Of a stretch of 42,682 nt of DNA, positions 25,164-33,052 are shown one piece after another. The stretch is from Capnocytophaga gingivalis ATCC 33624. GTDB taxonomy: Bacteria; Bacteroidota; Bacteroidia; Flavobacteriales; Flavobacteriaceae. Each line of letters starts with the position of its first letter. Position 1 is the first letter of the stretch. A model generated the notes under the pieces. It saw nothing but the letters and a program-made list of their open reading frames with translations, ran no database searches and had not been told where the DNA came from. The position numbers were made by a program, and so were the translations under genes. The stretch covers positions 1 through 42,682 of the forward strand of contig NZ_ACLQ01000014.1 in the NCBI RefSeq assembly GCF_000174755.1, given 5' to 3'.

Positions 25164-26009
25164 ATGGAAATTTTTAACAAAACGTTAGAATTAGAGCGCT
25201 TTTTAGCTCCTTTTCACCAAGAAAAAAAGACCATAGGTTTAGTTCCTACCATGGGGGCTCTGCACCAGGGGCATCTCTCCCTGATGAAAAAAGCCTTAGA
25301 AGAGAATGAGGTGGTAGTGGTGAGTGTCTTTGTAAACCCTACCCAGTTCAACAATGCAGAGGACTTAGAGAAGTATCCACGCAACCTGGAGCGAGATGCT
25401 GCCACTATAGCAACACTATCCGATAAAATCATCCTTTTTGCCCCTGAGGTCTCTCAGATGTATGAGGGCACTCCTACTTCAGAGAGCTATGACTTTCATG
25501 GATTGGACAAGGTCATGGAAGGAAGCTCCCGCCCAGGTCACTTCGATGGAGTGGCTACCATCGTAGAAAAACTCTTTCGCTTGGTGCGCCCTACCCGTGC
25601 CTATTTTGGCGAAAAGGACTATCAACAGATTCTGATCATCAGAAGTATGGTCGCCCAGCGCAAGCTTAATCTTACCCTTGTCCCCTGCCCTATCGTACGT
25701 GAGGCCTCTGGGCTGGCGATGAGCTCTCGCAATGAGCGCCTCTCCCCTCAGGGAAAGGCACAGGCGGCTTTTATCTACCAAGTACTTACTGAGGCTAAGG
25801 AGCGTTTTGCTTCCCACTCCGTCGAGGAGGTTACGGCTTTTGTCAAAGAACAGTTCGCTGAGAAAGCGGCGTTCGAACTGGAGTATTTTATCATTGCCGA
25901 TGAGCGTACCCTACAGCCCGCCACTGAGAAGGAAGCTGGTGTAGCTTATCGCGCTTTTATCGTCGCCTATATCGAGGGTGTACGCCTGATTGACAACTTA
26001 GCCTTCTAA
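25164..26009 (+). CDS. panC: Pantothenate synthetase
   Basis: A 281-residue cytosolic enzyme that condenses pantoate and beta-alanine with ATP in the last step of pantothenate (vitamin B5, CoA precursor) synthesis. The nucleotidyltransferase signature GLVPTMGALHQGHLSLMKKA has the HxGH-type histidines at His34 and His37. Also visible are VSVFVNPTQFNNAEDLEKYP, the flexible-lid region SRPGHFDGVATIVEKLFRLV, FGEKDYQQILIIRSMV and the MSSRNERLSPQGK (KMSKS-like) motif. Length is typical. The SpoU methyltransferase gene starts 2 nt after the stop, indicating one transcript. Confidence 0.96.
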   Translation: MEIFNKTLELERFLAPFHQEKKTIGLVPTMGALHQGHLSLMKKALEENEVVVVSVFVNPTQFNNAEDLEKYPRNLERDAATIATLSDKIILFAPEVSQMYEGTPTSESYDFHGLDKVMEGSSRPGHFDGVATIVEKLFRLVRPTRAYFGEKDYQQILIIRSMVAQRKLNLTLVPCPIVREASGLAMSSRNERLSPQGKAQAAFIYQVLTEAKERFASHSVEEVTAFVKEQFAEKAAFELEYFIIADERTLQPATEKEAGVAYRAFIVAYIEGVRLIDNLAF

Positions 26010-26011
26010 CT

Positions 26012-26806
26012 ATGCAACAGATTACCAGTACTCAAAACTCCCTGATCAAATACCTATACTCCCTCTCTGAGAAATCCAAGCTCAGAAGGGAGCATCAGGA
26101 GTTTCTCTTTGAGGGAAAGCGAGAGCTCTCCTTGGCCATCGCTGCCGGTTACCATATCAAGCAATTATTCTTTTGCCCTGCTATCCTTCCGGCAGCGGAG
26201 GTAGAACGCTCCTTTGCAGGCTATCCCCTGACCGAGATATCACTCCCTGTCTATGAAAAGCTCTCCTATCGCTCTTCTACCGAGGGAATTCTGGCGCTTG
26301 CCCAGGGGAAAGATCTTTCCCTCTCAGCTCTATCTTTTAACAAAGAAAATCCACTCTTACTCATCGCTGAGGCGCCTGAAAAACCTGGCAATATAGGGGC
26401 GCTACTTCGCACCGCTGATGCCGCTGGGGTCGATGCGGTATGTATCGCCAACCCCAAGACAGATATGTACAACCCCAATGTGATTCGCTCCAGTGTAGGT
26501 ACCCTCTTTACAGTCCCTATAGCCACAGCAAGTACCGAAGAGTTGCTACATTTCTTAGCACAAGAGGATTTTACCCTCTATTGTGCTGCCCTCTCAGCCT
26601 CTGTTCCCTATGACAGTGTTTCCTACAAAGGACGCACTGCTATCGCAGTAGGTACTGAGGATGTAGGTCTCTCTCCCCTGTGGCTTGAGGCTTCTTCTCA
26701 AAATATCATTATCCCTATGCGAGGCAAAATAGATTCCATGAATGTATCGGTAAGCGCCGCTGTACTGATATTCGAAGCTGTACGGCAGAGACATAGTGAA
26801 GAATGA
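26012..26806 (+). CDS. SpoU (TrmH) family RNA 2'-O-methyltransferase
   Basis: A 264-residue SPOUT-class enzyme that transfers methyl from S-adenosylmethionine to a ribose 2'-OH in rRNA or tRNA. Residues 1-100 are the L30e-like substrate-binding domain (LIKYLYSLSEKSKLRREHQE, FLFEGKRELSLAI). The catalytic knot has motif 1 EAPEKPGNIGALLRTADAAG with the conserved N and R, motif 2 VGTEDVGLSPLWLEAS, and motif 3 IPMRGKIDSMNVSVSAAVLI. Members include RlmB, TrmH and ribotoxin or antibiotic-resistance methylases; the exact target cannot be told from sequence. Motif 2 has ED where EG is usual. It is coupled to panC with a 2-nt gap. Confidence 0.9.
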   Translation: MQQITSTQNSLIKYLYSLSEKSKLRREHQEFLFEGKRELSLAIAAGYHIKQLFFCPAILPAAEVERSFAGYPLTEISLPVYEKLSYRSSTEGILALAQGKDLSLSALSFNKENPLLLIAEAPEKPGNIGALLRTADAAGVDAVCIANPKTDMYNPNVIRSSVGTLFTVPIATASTEELLHFLAQEDFTLYCAALSASVPYDSVSYKGRTAIAVGTEDVGLSPLWLEASSQNIIIPMRGKIDSMNVSVSAAVLIFEAVRQRHSEE

Positions 26807-26889
26807 AGTTGCTCTCTGAGCAGAGAACTCCCCCTAATTTTACCAAAACTTTATCACTCCTAAAAGAAACCATTATACATTTTTTTGCG

Positions 26890-26897
26890 TACCTTTG
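26890..26897 (+). promoter_or_regulatory. -7 box for the deacetylase-like gene
   Basis: TACCTTTG followed by CCC matches TAnnTTTG, with about 12 nt from the likely start of transcription to ATG 26913. The short leader argues against the in-frame TTG at 26895, which lies inside the box. Confidence 0.68.
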
Positions 26898-26912
26898 CCC
26901 AAAGGTATAACT

Positions 26913-28184
26913 ATGTTACTGATTTATACAGAAAAAAAGAGTCCTCGCCTGATGTATATCTGCGAACATATCTTTGTCAATATGCTGGGACTCTCCATAG
27001 AGATCACTACCGATCTGGAGACTTTTGTCAAATCTGACGAAAGTAAGCTCTCTTATGCCAAATCACCTATTGGGAATGAGTTCTTTATCAAAAACTTTGG
27101 GCTCCTTTTCCAAAAGGGAGTGCAGCCTATAGAACTCTTGGTGGATCACTGGGAGGGCATTCCCTATTTTTTTGCTACTAAAAAAGGAAATCTTCCTTTT
27201 GACATCCTCTCTGCGGCTTTTTTTCTACTGACTCGCTATGAGGAATACCTACACCATGAAGCACATCCGTCCACTCCTTTTGCTGCCACAGATAGTGTAG
27301 GATATGAGTATCATTTCTTAGAGCTTCCTATCGTGGATATATGGGTGGAGAAGTTCCGCAATGCCTTGGTGGAGAAGTATCCTAACCTAACCTTTGCTCC
27401 CCGTGAGGCCTCGACAGTTTCCGTTATCGAAGTGGCTAAGGCATTCAAATACAAACACAAGGGTATCCTACGTACGCTATTGAGGGGGCTGACTTACTTT
27501 TTTACCCTACAATGGACACAACTGGGAGAACTCCTTCGCGTGGTGATGGGCAGGAGTAAAGATCCCTTTGATTTCTATGAAGCACTGATTGACTTCTTCC
27601 AAGAGAGAAAACTACACCCAACTTTCTTTTTTCTATTAGGAGATTATAATTATTACGATCAGGGGCTTTCGTATAACAATGTGAGATACAAGTACTTAAT
27701 AAAACATATTGCTGATTATGCCATTGTTTCTGTCTTAGGATCCTATGATGCCACTTCTCGGGAGGAGATATTGCTTAAAGAGCGTGAACGTATGAGCAAT
27801 ATCATCAACCGCCCTGTAAGGCGCTTTCGTGCCAATAACAACCTATTGCCCTTGCCAGAGCTCTACCAACACTTGGCCGCGACAGAGTTCAAGGAGGATT
27901 ATACCATGGGGTATCTCTCTCATATAGGCTTTCGAGCAGGGACTTGCACGCCCTATATCTTCTACGATATCCGCCTGGAAGTACAGATTCCTATTGTGGT
28001 ACATTCCTTCGCACTGCATTGGCAACATATTGAAAAACAATGCACTAAAGAAACCCTCTACTTGATAGAAACGATAAAGCAACAAGTAGCAGACCTCAAG
28101 GGGGATTTTATCTCCATCTTTTCCCCAGAATACCTCAGCAAAGCCCCTAACCGTTTCTCTTTGTATAAAAAAGTGGTTAATTAG
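26913..28184 (+). CDS. Polysaccharide-deacetylase-like protein (DUF7033 type), probably inactive
   Basis: A 423-residue cytosolic protein of a Flavobacteriia family in which an N-terminal DUF7033-like region (about 1-150, with GVQPIELLVDHWEG, DILSAAFFLLTRYEEYL) precedes a NodB-like deacetylase fold (HPTFFFLLGDYNYYDQ, EDYTMGYLSHIGFRAGTCTP, then FYDI). From memory, relatives carry a DID motif where this protein has VIEVAKAFKYKHKG, a GIHPS motif where it has SVLGSY, and SRQH where it has FRANNN. If so, metal and catalytic residues are lost while the fold remains, suggesting a pseudoenzyme. ATG 26913 is chosen because the earlier TTG is within the promoter box. It converges on the minus-strand island. 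Confidence 0.78.
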   Translation: MLLIYTEKKSPRLMYICEHIFVNMLGLSIEITTDLETFVKSDESKLSYAKSPIGNEFFIKNFGLLFQKGVQPIELLVDHWEGIPYFFATKKGNLPFDILSAAFFLLTRYEEYLHHEAHPSTPFAATDSVGYEYHFLELPIVDIWVEKFRNALVEKYPNLTFAPREASTVSVIEVAKAFKYKHKGILRTLLRGLTYFFTLQWTQLGELLRVVMGRSKDPFDFYEALIDFFQERKLHPTFFFLLGDYNYYDQGLSYNNVRYKYLIKHIADYAIVSVLGSYDATSREEILLKERERMSNIINRPVRRFRANNNLLPLPELYQHLAATEFKEDYTMGYLSHIGFRAGTCTPYIFYDIRLEVQIPIVVHSFALHWQHIEKQCTKETLYLIETIKQQVADLKGDFISIFSPEYLSKAPNRFSLYKKVVN

Positions 28185-28220
28185 GTAATGGGTAAAGTCA
28201 GCAAGAACTCACACCCCTGC

Positions 28221-28904
28221 TCACTGCCCCTTCATCTTAGGGCGGAAAGAGCGTCTTTTGTCAAAGCCTTTGCTGTCTATTTTTAGCTCGTTGGGCAGTT
28301 CGGGCGATTGCTCGGCTTGAGTTTTAAGGTCGGAAAGGTATTGCACGATGTGCTGCCATACAAAATCGGGGTCGATATAGATGCCGAGTTCCTGCAAATT
28401 TATATAATGGGTAGCTCTATTATTTTCTCTATGGTCTTTGTTGTAAATGAGCAATAACGGACTTTTCAACACCAGCCAAGGGGGGCGGTCTTCCAGTTTA
28501 AAGATATTCTGCTCACGTGGGGCTTCCATTTGTTCCAGCAGGATATCACAAGTAGACGATAAGTAGGAAGTTATCCTAATTTCTTTCCCGTCATTCATCA
28601 GTGCATAGCGTTCACCATACCACAAATCAAATAGGTTGTAATGCCAATCATCGGGGTCGGCAAAATCCCAATGGGTGTATATCTTAGAGCATGTAGCAAA
28701 AAGGTGTACAAGCGCAGTGCCCACATAGAGTGCCGAGTGCAGTGCCTCATCATCGGTGGGGTCGTCAAAGGTGAGCCAACTTCTCTGAGGGAGGCTCATC
28801 CCTACCTCTGGTGGCAAACGGCGGTCATAGACGAGGTTTTCGTCTATGCCGTACTCAGCGACTTTATAGTCGTAGTAATCTTTGAATTTAGAGATGATTT
28901 TCAT
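28221..28904 (-). CDS. Hypothetical protein, last gene of minus-strand island
   Basis: A 227-residue soluble protein of a family I know only as widespread and uncharacterised (N-terminus MKIISKFKDYYDYKVAEYGI, then DENLVYDRR). It has a mixed alpha/beta core (ALYVGTALVHLFATCSKIYT, YNLFDLWYGERYAL, PPWLVLKSPLLLIYN), LQELGIYIDPDFVWQHIVQY, and a basic tail. No catalytic motif is evident. Its stop codon lies in GGGCAGTGAGCAG, a remnant of the heptamer family. It lies 106 nt downstream of the DUF4272 gene and may be transcribed with the island by read-through. Function unknown. Confidence 0.8.
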   Translation of the reverse strand: MKIISKFKDYYDYKVAEYGIDENLVYDRRLPPEVGMSLPQRSWLTFDDPTDDEALHSALYVGTALVHLFATCSKIYTHWDFADPDDWHYNLFDLWYGERYALMNDGKEIRITSYLSSTCDILLEQMEAPREQNIFKLEDRPPWLVLKSPLLLIYNKDHRENNRATHYINLQELGIYIDPDFVWQHIVQYLSDLKTQAEQSPELPNELKIDSKGFDKRRSFRPKMKGQ

Positions 28905-29010
28905 TTTTAGGGGTTAGGTTTCAGCGGATAGGGGGTAGGGGTTGAACGAAGCTGACAAGTCAGAGGACTAAAGGCTAATTCCTATTCTCTATTTCCTATT
29001 CTCTAACTTA

Positions 29011-29715
29011 TTAAGTACCTAGTTCGGGATAATCCCAAGCGTTGTAAGTATCAGTAAGGTTGTCGTTCTCTTCTCCTTTGCAACACAACCATTCCAAGCC
29101 TGCACGGCGTTCCATTACGATATCTTCGTCTAAACCTGCTAAGTCCGAACCGTATATACGAGCATTTACTGTTGTCCAGTGGTAGCGATAGTGCAAGTCT
29201 AAGGCTTGTAAGATTTCTTCTATGGGGCGCAGGGTGGTATGTGCCATAAAGTCATCAAGCCCTTCAAACTCATCCATTGTATCCATTATCAAATCGCAAT
29301 CGCAAATCTCATTAGGGAATGATAGTTCTTCTACGATGCCCAGAGCCCATAGTAATACCCATAATGACTCGTATTTCCAAGAGGCATTCATAGCTCCTGC
29401 CTCACTTATAGTACCTGCAATCACCTGCTGTTCCATAGGAGTTAGCAACTCGAGGGCATTGTATTTTTCCGAAAGAAAATCTTCTGCATATACTCTATCT
29501 TCTTCAGAATATTCACCTTCACTGATAGATAAAGCACACATTATAGAAGCAAATGAGCATACTGCCCGCTCAATGACTTCCTTTTTATCACGAGGGGTTA
29601 CTTCCTCTGTTTCATAACGAAAGGGCAAATGTTCTATATAAGGTACTCCTTGCGAGACAAGTATCGCAATACTCCTATTTTTGCGCTCTTGTGCAGTAAT
29701 AACATTATTATTCAT
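29011..29715 (-). CDS. DUF4272 family protein
   Basis: A 234-residue mainly helical protein matching the DUF4272 pattern: RKNRSIAILVSQGVPYIEHL near the start, LTPMEQQVIAGTISEAGAMN, then WKYESLWVLLWALGIVEELS, ALDLHYRYHWTTVNARIYG, and the closing MERRAGLEWLCC. DUF4272 proteins are frequent in bacterial immunity and toxin loci, but their activity is unknown. The neighbouring gene 35 nt upstream encodes a SUKH protein, which supports membership of an immunity array. It lies in the operon driven from 32979. Confidence 0.82.
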   Translation of the reverse strand: MNNNVITAQERKNRSIAILVSQGVPYIEHLPFRYETEEVTPRDKKEVIERAVCSFASIMCALSISEGEYSEEDRVYAEDFLSEKYNALELLTPMEQQVIAGTISEAGAMNASWKYESLWVLLWALGIVEELSFPNEICDCDLIMDTMDEFEGLDDFMAHTTLRPIEEILQALDLHYRYHWTTVNARIYGSDLAGLDEDIVMERRAGLEWLCCKGEENDNLTDTYNAWDYPELGT

Positions 29716-29750
29716 AACATATTATATTTCAACAATATCCTTCATTGTTC

Positions 29751-30359
29751 TTACTCAAAATCCGTTTCATTTATAAAGCAATACTCCCTATCCATAAGCA
29801 TTTTGAGGTAATCATCAAAGCTGTTCGCAATTACATCCATAGCATCAGGGTCATGTACAAAACGAACTACCTGCCCTACTTTTCCCGTAGCAGAAGGCGA
29901 AAAGTCTATAAAAAGCTGAGAGGTACCGCCATTGTTCATACAATCGGAAAAATGCAGCCAATTAAGTTGAGAAGCATCACTGGTAATGCGCTCATCAATA
30001 GGAACTTCCTCGTACTTACGATTGATATAATCGGCATAAAAATCAAAGGCTTCATTTTGAGTTTCTACTATCTCCTGAGCCGAAAGCAGATAATAAGGGT
30101 AATCTCCCATAGCTTCATCAGCTCCTAAGATAAGATCACAAATAGTGCCTTTTTCATACTCACGCCAATAAGTCCCATCAATATGGCAAAGTAAATCCAG
30201 CAAACTCTCAGGCACTTGTGGATAACAATTGCAAAGGGATTGTAAATCAGCTTCAGTAGCGCCGTGAGCTGTATCCATAAGCTTTTGCCACGCTTCTTTT
30301 CCACCGTTATCAATATAGGCGGCTTTCAAGCCTTCTAGGTATTGTTCTGCTAAGGTCAT
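29751..30359 (-). CDS. SMI1/KNR4 (SUKH) family protein
   Basis: A 202-residue SUKH domain protein: GATEADLQSLCNCYPQVPES then LLDLLCHIDG at the N-terminal helix, YYLLSAQEIVETQNEAFDFY in the middle, and the diagnostic C-terminal core LNWLHFSDCMNNGGTSQLFI, DFSPSATGKVGQVVRFVHD and VIANSFDDYLKMLMD. This follows the canonical arrangement W-hydrophobic strand, D-P/S-x-x-G-x-x-GQV, then the AxSFxxYL helix, also seen at 31245-31823. It probably neutralises a cytosolic toxin; the target is unknown. Spacing is 32-35 nt to its neighbours in the same direction. Confidence 0.9.
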   Translation of the reverse strand: MTLAEQYLEGLKAAYIDNGGKEAWQKLMDTAHGATEADLQSLCNCYPQVPESLLDLLCHIDGTYWREYEKGTICDLILGADEAMGDYPYYLLSAQEIVETQNEAFDFYADYINRKYEEVPIDERITSDASQLNWLHFSDCMNNGGTSQLFIDFSPSATGKVGQVVRFVHDPDAMDVIANSFDDYLKMLMDREYCFINETDFE

Positions 30360-30391
30360 AATATTAAATTTATTTCATTTATACTCTCTAT

Positions 30392-31168
30392 TTATTTTTT
30401 AGATCTAGAACTATATTCATCTATTACTTTTATCTGCTTGCGATAGAAAAAAGTTTTTAATAAATGGTAGTTGTCAATACTCAGTTTTATGTGCAATATC
30501 CGCTCTATCTTCGAGGTATAGACCTGCATACGAGGATGTATTCTCGTAGACTTTCCTTGCTTTTTGGCAAAAAAGTGAATGTGATGAATACTATTTAAGG
30601 GAATAGTATCGGTAAGTGCTTCTTTGTAAAAAATATAAAGCGATTCATTTCGTATTTCTAAAGCGTAGAAAGTACCCCGATAATTCCTTATAAAATCATA
30701 AACAGATGCCACTATAATGCCTACTAAAAGAGTTATTCCTATATATGTCATAAAAGGTCTATCTCCTCCATTCTGTTGTCCTATAAAATATTGAATTGTA
30801 CTCCAAAACAACCACACCAAAAAAGTCCAGAAGAAGATGAGCAGGAAAACCTGAATAATTCTATCATTCACTGCTTTGACTTTAATAAGAGAAGGCAATT
30901 CCGCCTTTGTATATTGATTGTAGGCAATATGCCGATCAAGAGCCCATAAATAAGCAAATACATATAACAATACAAAAAAGACCAACGGAGAGAATAAACC
31001 AATTACATCACCTGTAAAGTTGCCACCAAAGACAAGAAAAGGCTTCTTCAATAAAGCATATGATATATTGAAAATTACCGATACAATTAGTATTATACGT
31101 GCTATTTTCAGTAGCTTTTTCGCGAAAATAAATTGATTTTTAGGATCTTTTTTTCTTATTAAACTCAT
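30392..31168 (-). CDS. Hypothetical membrane protein with PH-like tail
   Basis: A 258-residue protein with four predicted membrane helices: about 22-41, 55-78, 106-125 and 140-160. The C-terminal 95 residues are cytosolic beta strands (TFYALEIRNESLYIFYKEAL, DTIPLNSIHHIHFFAKKQGK, RILHIKLSIDNYHLLKTFFY) in the manner of bacterial PH (YdbT/YcxB-like) domains. It stands between two SUKH genes. Membrane immunity proteins of this size protect against pore-forming or periplasmic toxins, but this is only a possibility here. The gene is markedly AT-rich compared with rtcB and prfH. Confidence 0.72.
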   Translation of the reverse strand: MSLIRKKDPKNQFIFAKKLLKIARIILIVSVIFNISYALLKKPFLVFGGNFTGDVIGLFSPLVFFVLLYVFAYLWALDRHIAYNQYTKAELPSLIKVKAVNDRIIQVFLLIFFWTFLVWLFWSTIQYFIGQQNGGDRPFMTYIGITLLVGIIVASVYDFIRNYRGTFYALEIRNESLYIFYKEALTDTIPLNSIHHIHFFAKKQGKSTRIHPRMQVYTSKIERILHIKLSIDNYHLLKTFFYRKQIKVIDEYSSRSKK

Positions 31169-31244
31169 TATTATAAACCTTATTTACACCTATGAGGGGC
31201 TTTTATTGCCGAAAGCAGATAATAAGTATAATCTCCTTGCACTT

Positions 31245-31823
31245 TTAAATTAAAAAATCTTGTTCTATAATACCCTCTTCAAAAGAATAATCCTTTGAAT
31301 CTAATATATTCCATATTTTCTGAGTGAACTCTTCAAAAGAATTGGCTAATACCACCTCATCACTTTGGTAATCAATCCCAGGGTATAGCATAATCACTTG
31401 CCCTTTCACCCCATTGGTAGCAGGGTTGAGATCTATGCAAATACGCGTTGTCGCTTCAAAATCTGTAAATGGAACCCAACCTTTATCCCATAATACAGGT
31501 TGAATTTTATTAGGATTGATGTCATCCGCAATAGATTCCCCTTCAAAGTCCTCCACCTGCATTTGGTAGGTTTCAATAATTTCATCTATAGGAAGCAATA
31601 AATTATACCCCATAAAATAGTGGGGACTATCGCTTTGTTCTTGCCCGTTGAAAGTGCGCAAATACTCTTTGAAACTCTCAGGGAGGGGTTGCGCTATAGT
31701 ATCTTCTAACGCTTTAATTTGAGCCTCCTGAGCAGGTTTTTGAAAACTTCTACCTATTGAAGGCGCAATAGCAAGTAATGATTGTTGTATCTTCTGCCAA
31801 AGATATTTTGTATTGTTATTCAT
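31245..31823 (-). CDS. SMI1/KNR4 (SUKH) family protein
   Basis: A 192-residue SUKH protein. AQIKALEDTIAQPLPESFKE then YLRTFNGQE is the N-terminal motif, YFMGYNLLLPIDEIIETYQM the middle, and VLWDKGWVPFTDFEATTRIC, IDLNPATNGVKGQVIMLYPG and LANSFEEFTQKIWNILDS the core. The W-P-F and D-x-N-P-x-x-x-G-x-x-G-Q-V elements are textbook SUKH-1. It is one of several distinct SUKH members here, sharing little identity outside these motifs, which suggests independent acquisition rather than local duplication. Start ATG 31823. Confidence 0.92.
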   Translation of the reverse strand: MNNNTKYLWQKIQQSLLAIAPSIGRSFQKPAQEAQIKALEDTIAQPLPESFKEYLRTFNGQEQSDSPHYFMGYNLLLPIDEIIETYQMQVEDFEGESIADDINPNKIQPVLWDKGWVPFTDFEATTRICIDLNPATNGVKGQVIMLYPGIDYQSDEVVLANSFEEFTQKIWNILDSKDYSFEEGIIEQDFLI

Positions 31824-31877
31824 TGTACATCATATTTGTCATTTATTTTTACAGCTTTCCCCATTATTTCCTATCCG

Positions 31878-32930
31878 CTAATACTTATAATTTACTTTCC
31901 CTAAAGCAATAGGCTGAGGATTCTGTACGACCCAAGCGGTTGCCAATTCGCATAGGCGTTGGGTGCCAGTGCCGTCGTCTTCCAAGATATGCTTTTGAAT
32001 ATCGGCTACTTCGGCAAGTTCACTCTCCGAGAGGGAGTTGCCTTGTTGCAGGTAACCGCTAATGGCGGTGAGCATCTTGCGGTATTCCTTATCCCAGTTG
32101 CCCATAGCATTGCGCAGGAGTTCGTCATTTACCCTACCTGCTATACGCACTACCTCACCCTGCACCGTAGTTGCGCTACCACTACTGGGCACCAAAAGTG
32201 TCCATGCCTGCTCATAACGCGCTTCCCAAGTATTGCCTGTAAGTACGATAGGAGATTTGCCATCGTGCTGGATACGGCGAGGTACGGGAGGTACGCCAAA
32301 TAGCTTGTATAATTGCTGTAATCCAGCATCAGTTTCCTCCAAATACTCTGGATTGAAATTGTTGCGGTGAAACTCAAAATCTTCTCCTATGCGAGTTACT
32401 TGTTCTTTAGCAAACTTGGTAGGCTTGACTCCTGCTTTGAGGTAAAGTTCAGCCGTTTTAGCTGCTTTAGGAATATCAATACTCTGAACAGAGTACAACA
32501 TTGCCTCCATAGGATTATGTTTCATATCATCCTTTGCTTTCACATTAGCTCCTTTAGCTATAAGCAAAGCAGTTACTTCAGGGTAATAACCCGCAGCGTG
32601 TAAGGGTGTCTCATCATATTCGGCTATTGCCTCAATATCAGCTCCTTTTTCTAACAAAAGGGTTACTCTTTCTACATCATTTACTTGAGCATGATAATGT
32701 AGAGGGGTACGGTCGTACTCATCTTTTACATTAATGTCTGCTCCTTGAGCAATGAGCCAATTCATCAGCTCCAAGGGAACATCGTAAAATGATAGAGTAG
32801 GTTTGTTGAACGAACGACGGTCATAAGCGTTTAGCTCACATTCGTTGAACACCGCTTTAAGCGCTTCTAAATCTTTGGCTTCTAATAGTTCGTAGAAGTT
32901 AGCGGGGAGGGTTTTCTTTTTCTTGGCCAC
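31878..32930 (-). CDS. Ankyrin-repeat protein
   Basis: A 350-residue protein starting with GTG (MAKKKKTL). About four ankyrin repeats occupy residues 40-160: VPLELMNWLIAQGADINVKD, YDRTPLHYHAQVNDVERVTL followed by LLEKGADIEAIAE, and YDETPLHAAGYYPEVTALLI then AKGANVKAKDD. The C-terminal 190 residues have a beta part (LTGNTWEARYEQAWTLLVPS, GEVVRIAGRVNDELLRNAMG, then NWDKEY), found in other Bacteroidota ankyrin proteins of immunity loci. Ankyrin repeats mediate protein binding, so toxin binding is plausible. It is the first gene after the -7 box at 32979-32986 and thus leads the distal operon. Confidence 0.88.
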   Translation of the reverse strand: MAKKKKTLPANFYELLEAKDLEALKAVFNECELNAYDRRSFNKPTLSFYDVPLELMNWLIAQGADINVKDEYDRTPLHYHAQVNDVERVTLLLEKGADIEAIAEYDETPLHAAGYYPEVTALLIAKGANVKAKDDMKHNPMEAMLYSVQSIDIPKAAKTAELYLKAGVKPTKFAKEQVTRIGEDFEFHRNNFNPEYLEETDAGLQQLYKLFGVPPVPRRIQHDGKSPIVLTGNTWEARYEQAWTLLVPSSGSATTVQGEVVRIAGRVNDELLRNAMGNWDKEYRKMLTAISGYLQQGNSLSESELAEVADIQKHILEDDGTGTQRLCELATAWVVQNPQPIALGKVNYKY

Positions 32931-32935
32931 TTTCT

Positions 32936-32970
32936 TAATTGTTAATAGTTAATTGTCAATGGTTAATGAT
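32936..32970. repeat. Heptamer tandem repeat (TAATNGT type) x5
   Basis: Consecutive units TAATTGT, TAATAGT, TAATTGT, CAATGGT, TAATGAT lie between the ankyrin gene start and its -7 box. In the minus-strand mRNA they form nearly the whole 5' leader. Confidence 0.75.
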
Positions 32971-32978
32971 TGCAGGTA

Positions 32979-32986
32979 CAAAGATA
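32979..32986 (-). promoter_or_regulatory. -7 box for the distal minus-strand operon
   Basis: Minus-strand TATCTTTG with a TTG 20 nt upstream (33009-33007) satisfies both elements of the Bacteroidota consensus. It should drive the ankyrin, SUKH, membrane, SUKH and DUF4272 genes independently of the rtcB run. Confidence 0.75.
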
Positions 32987-33007
32987 AAAATAATTTACTA
33001 ATTTGCC

Positions 33008-33050
33008 AATGAGTTAATGAGCTAATTACTAATTGACTCATTGGCTCATT
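33008..33050 (-). terminator. Imperfect hairpin after rtcB
   Basis: Arms at 33008-33021 and 33037-33050 match at 12 of 14 positions and begin 3 nt after the rtcB stop. In the opposite strand the two mismatches become G-U pairs. No T-tract is present, so termination is only possible. Confidence 0.35.
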
Positions 33051-33052
33051 AA

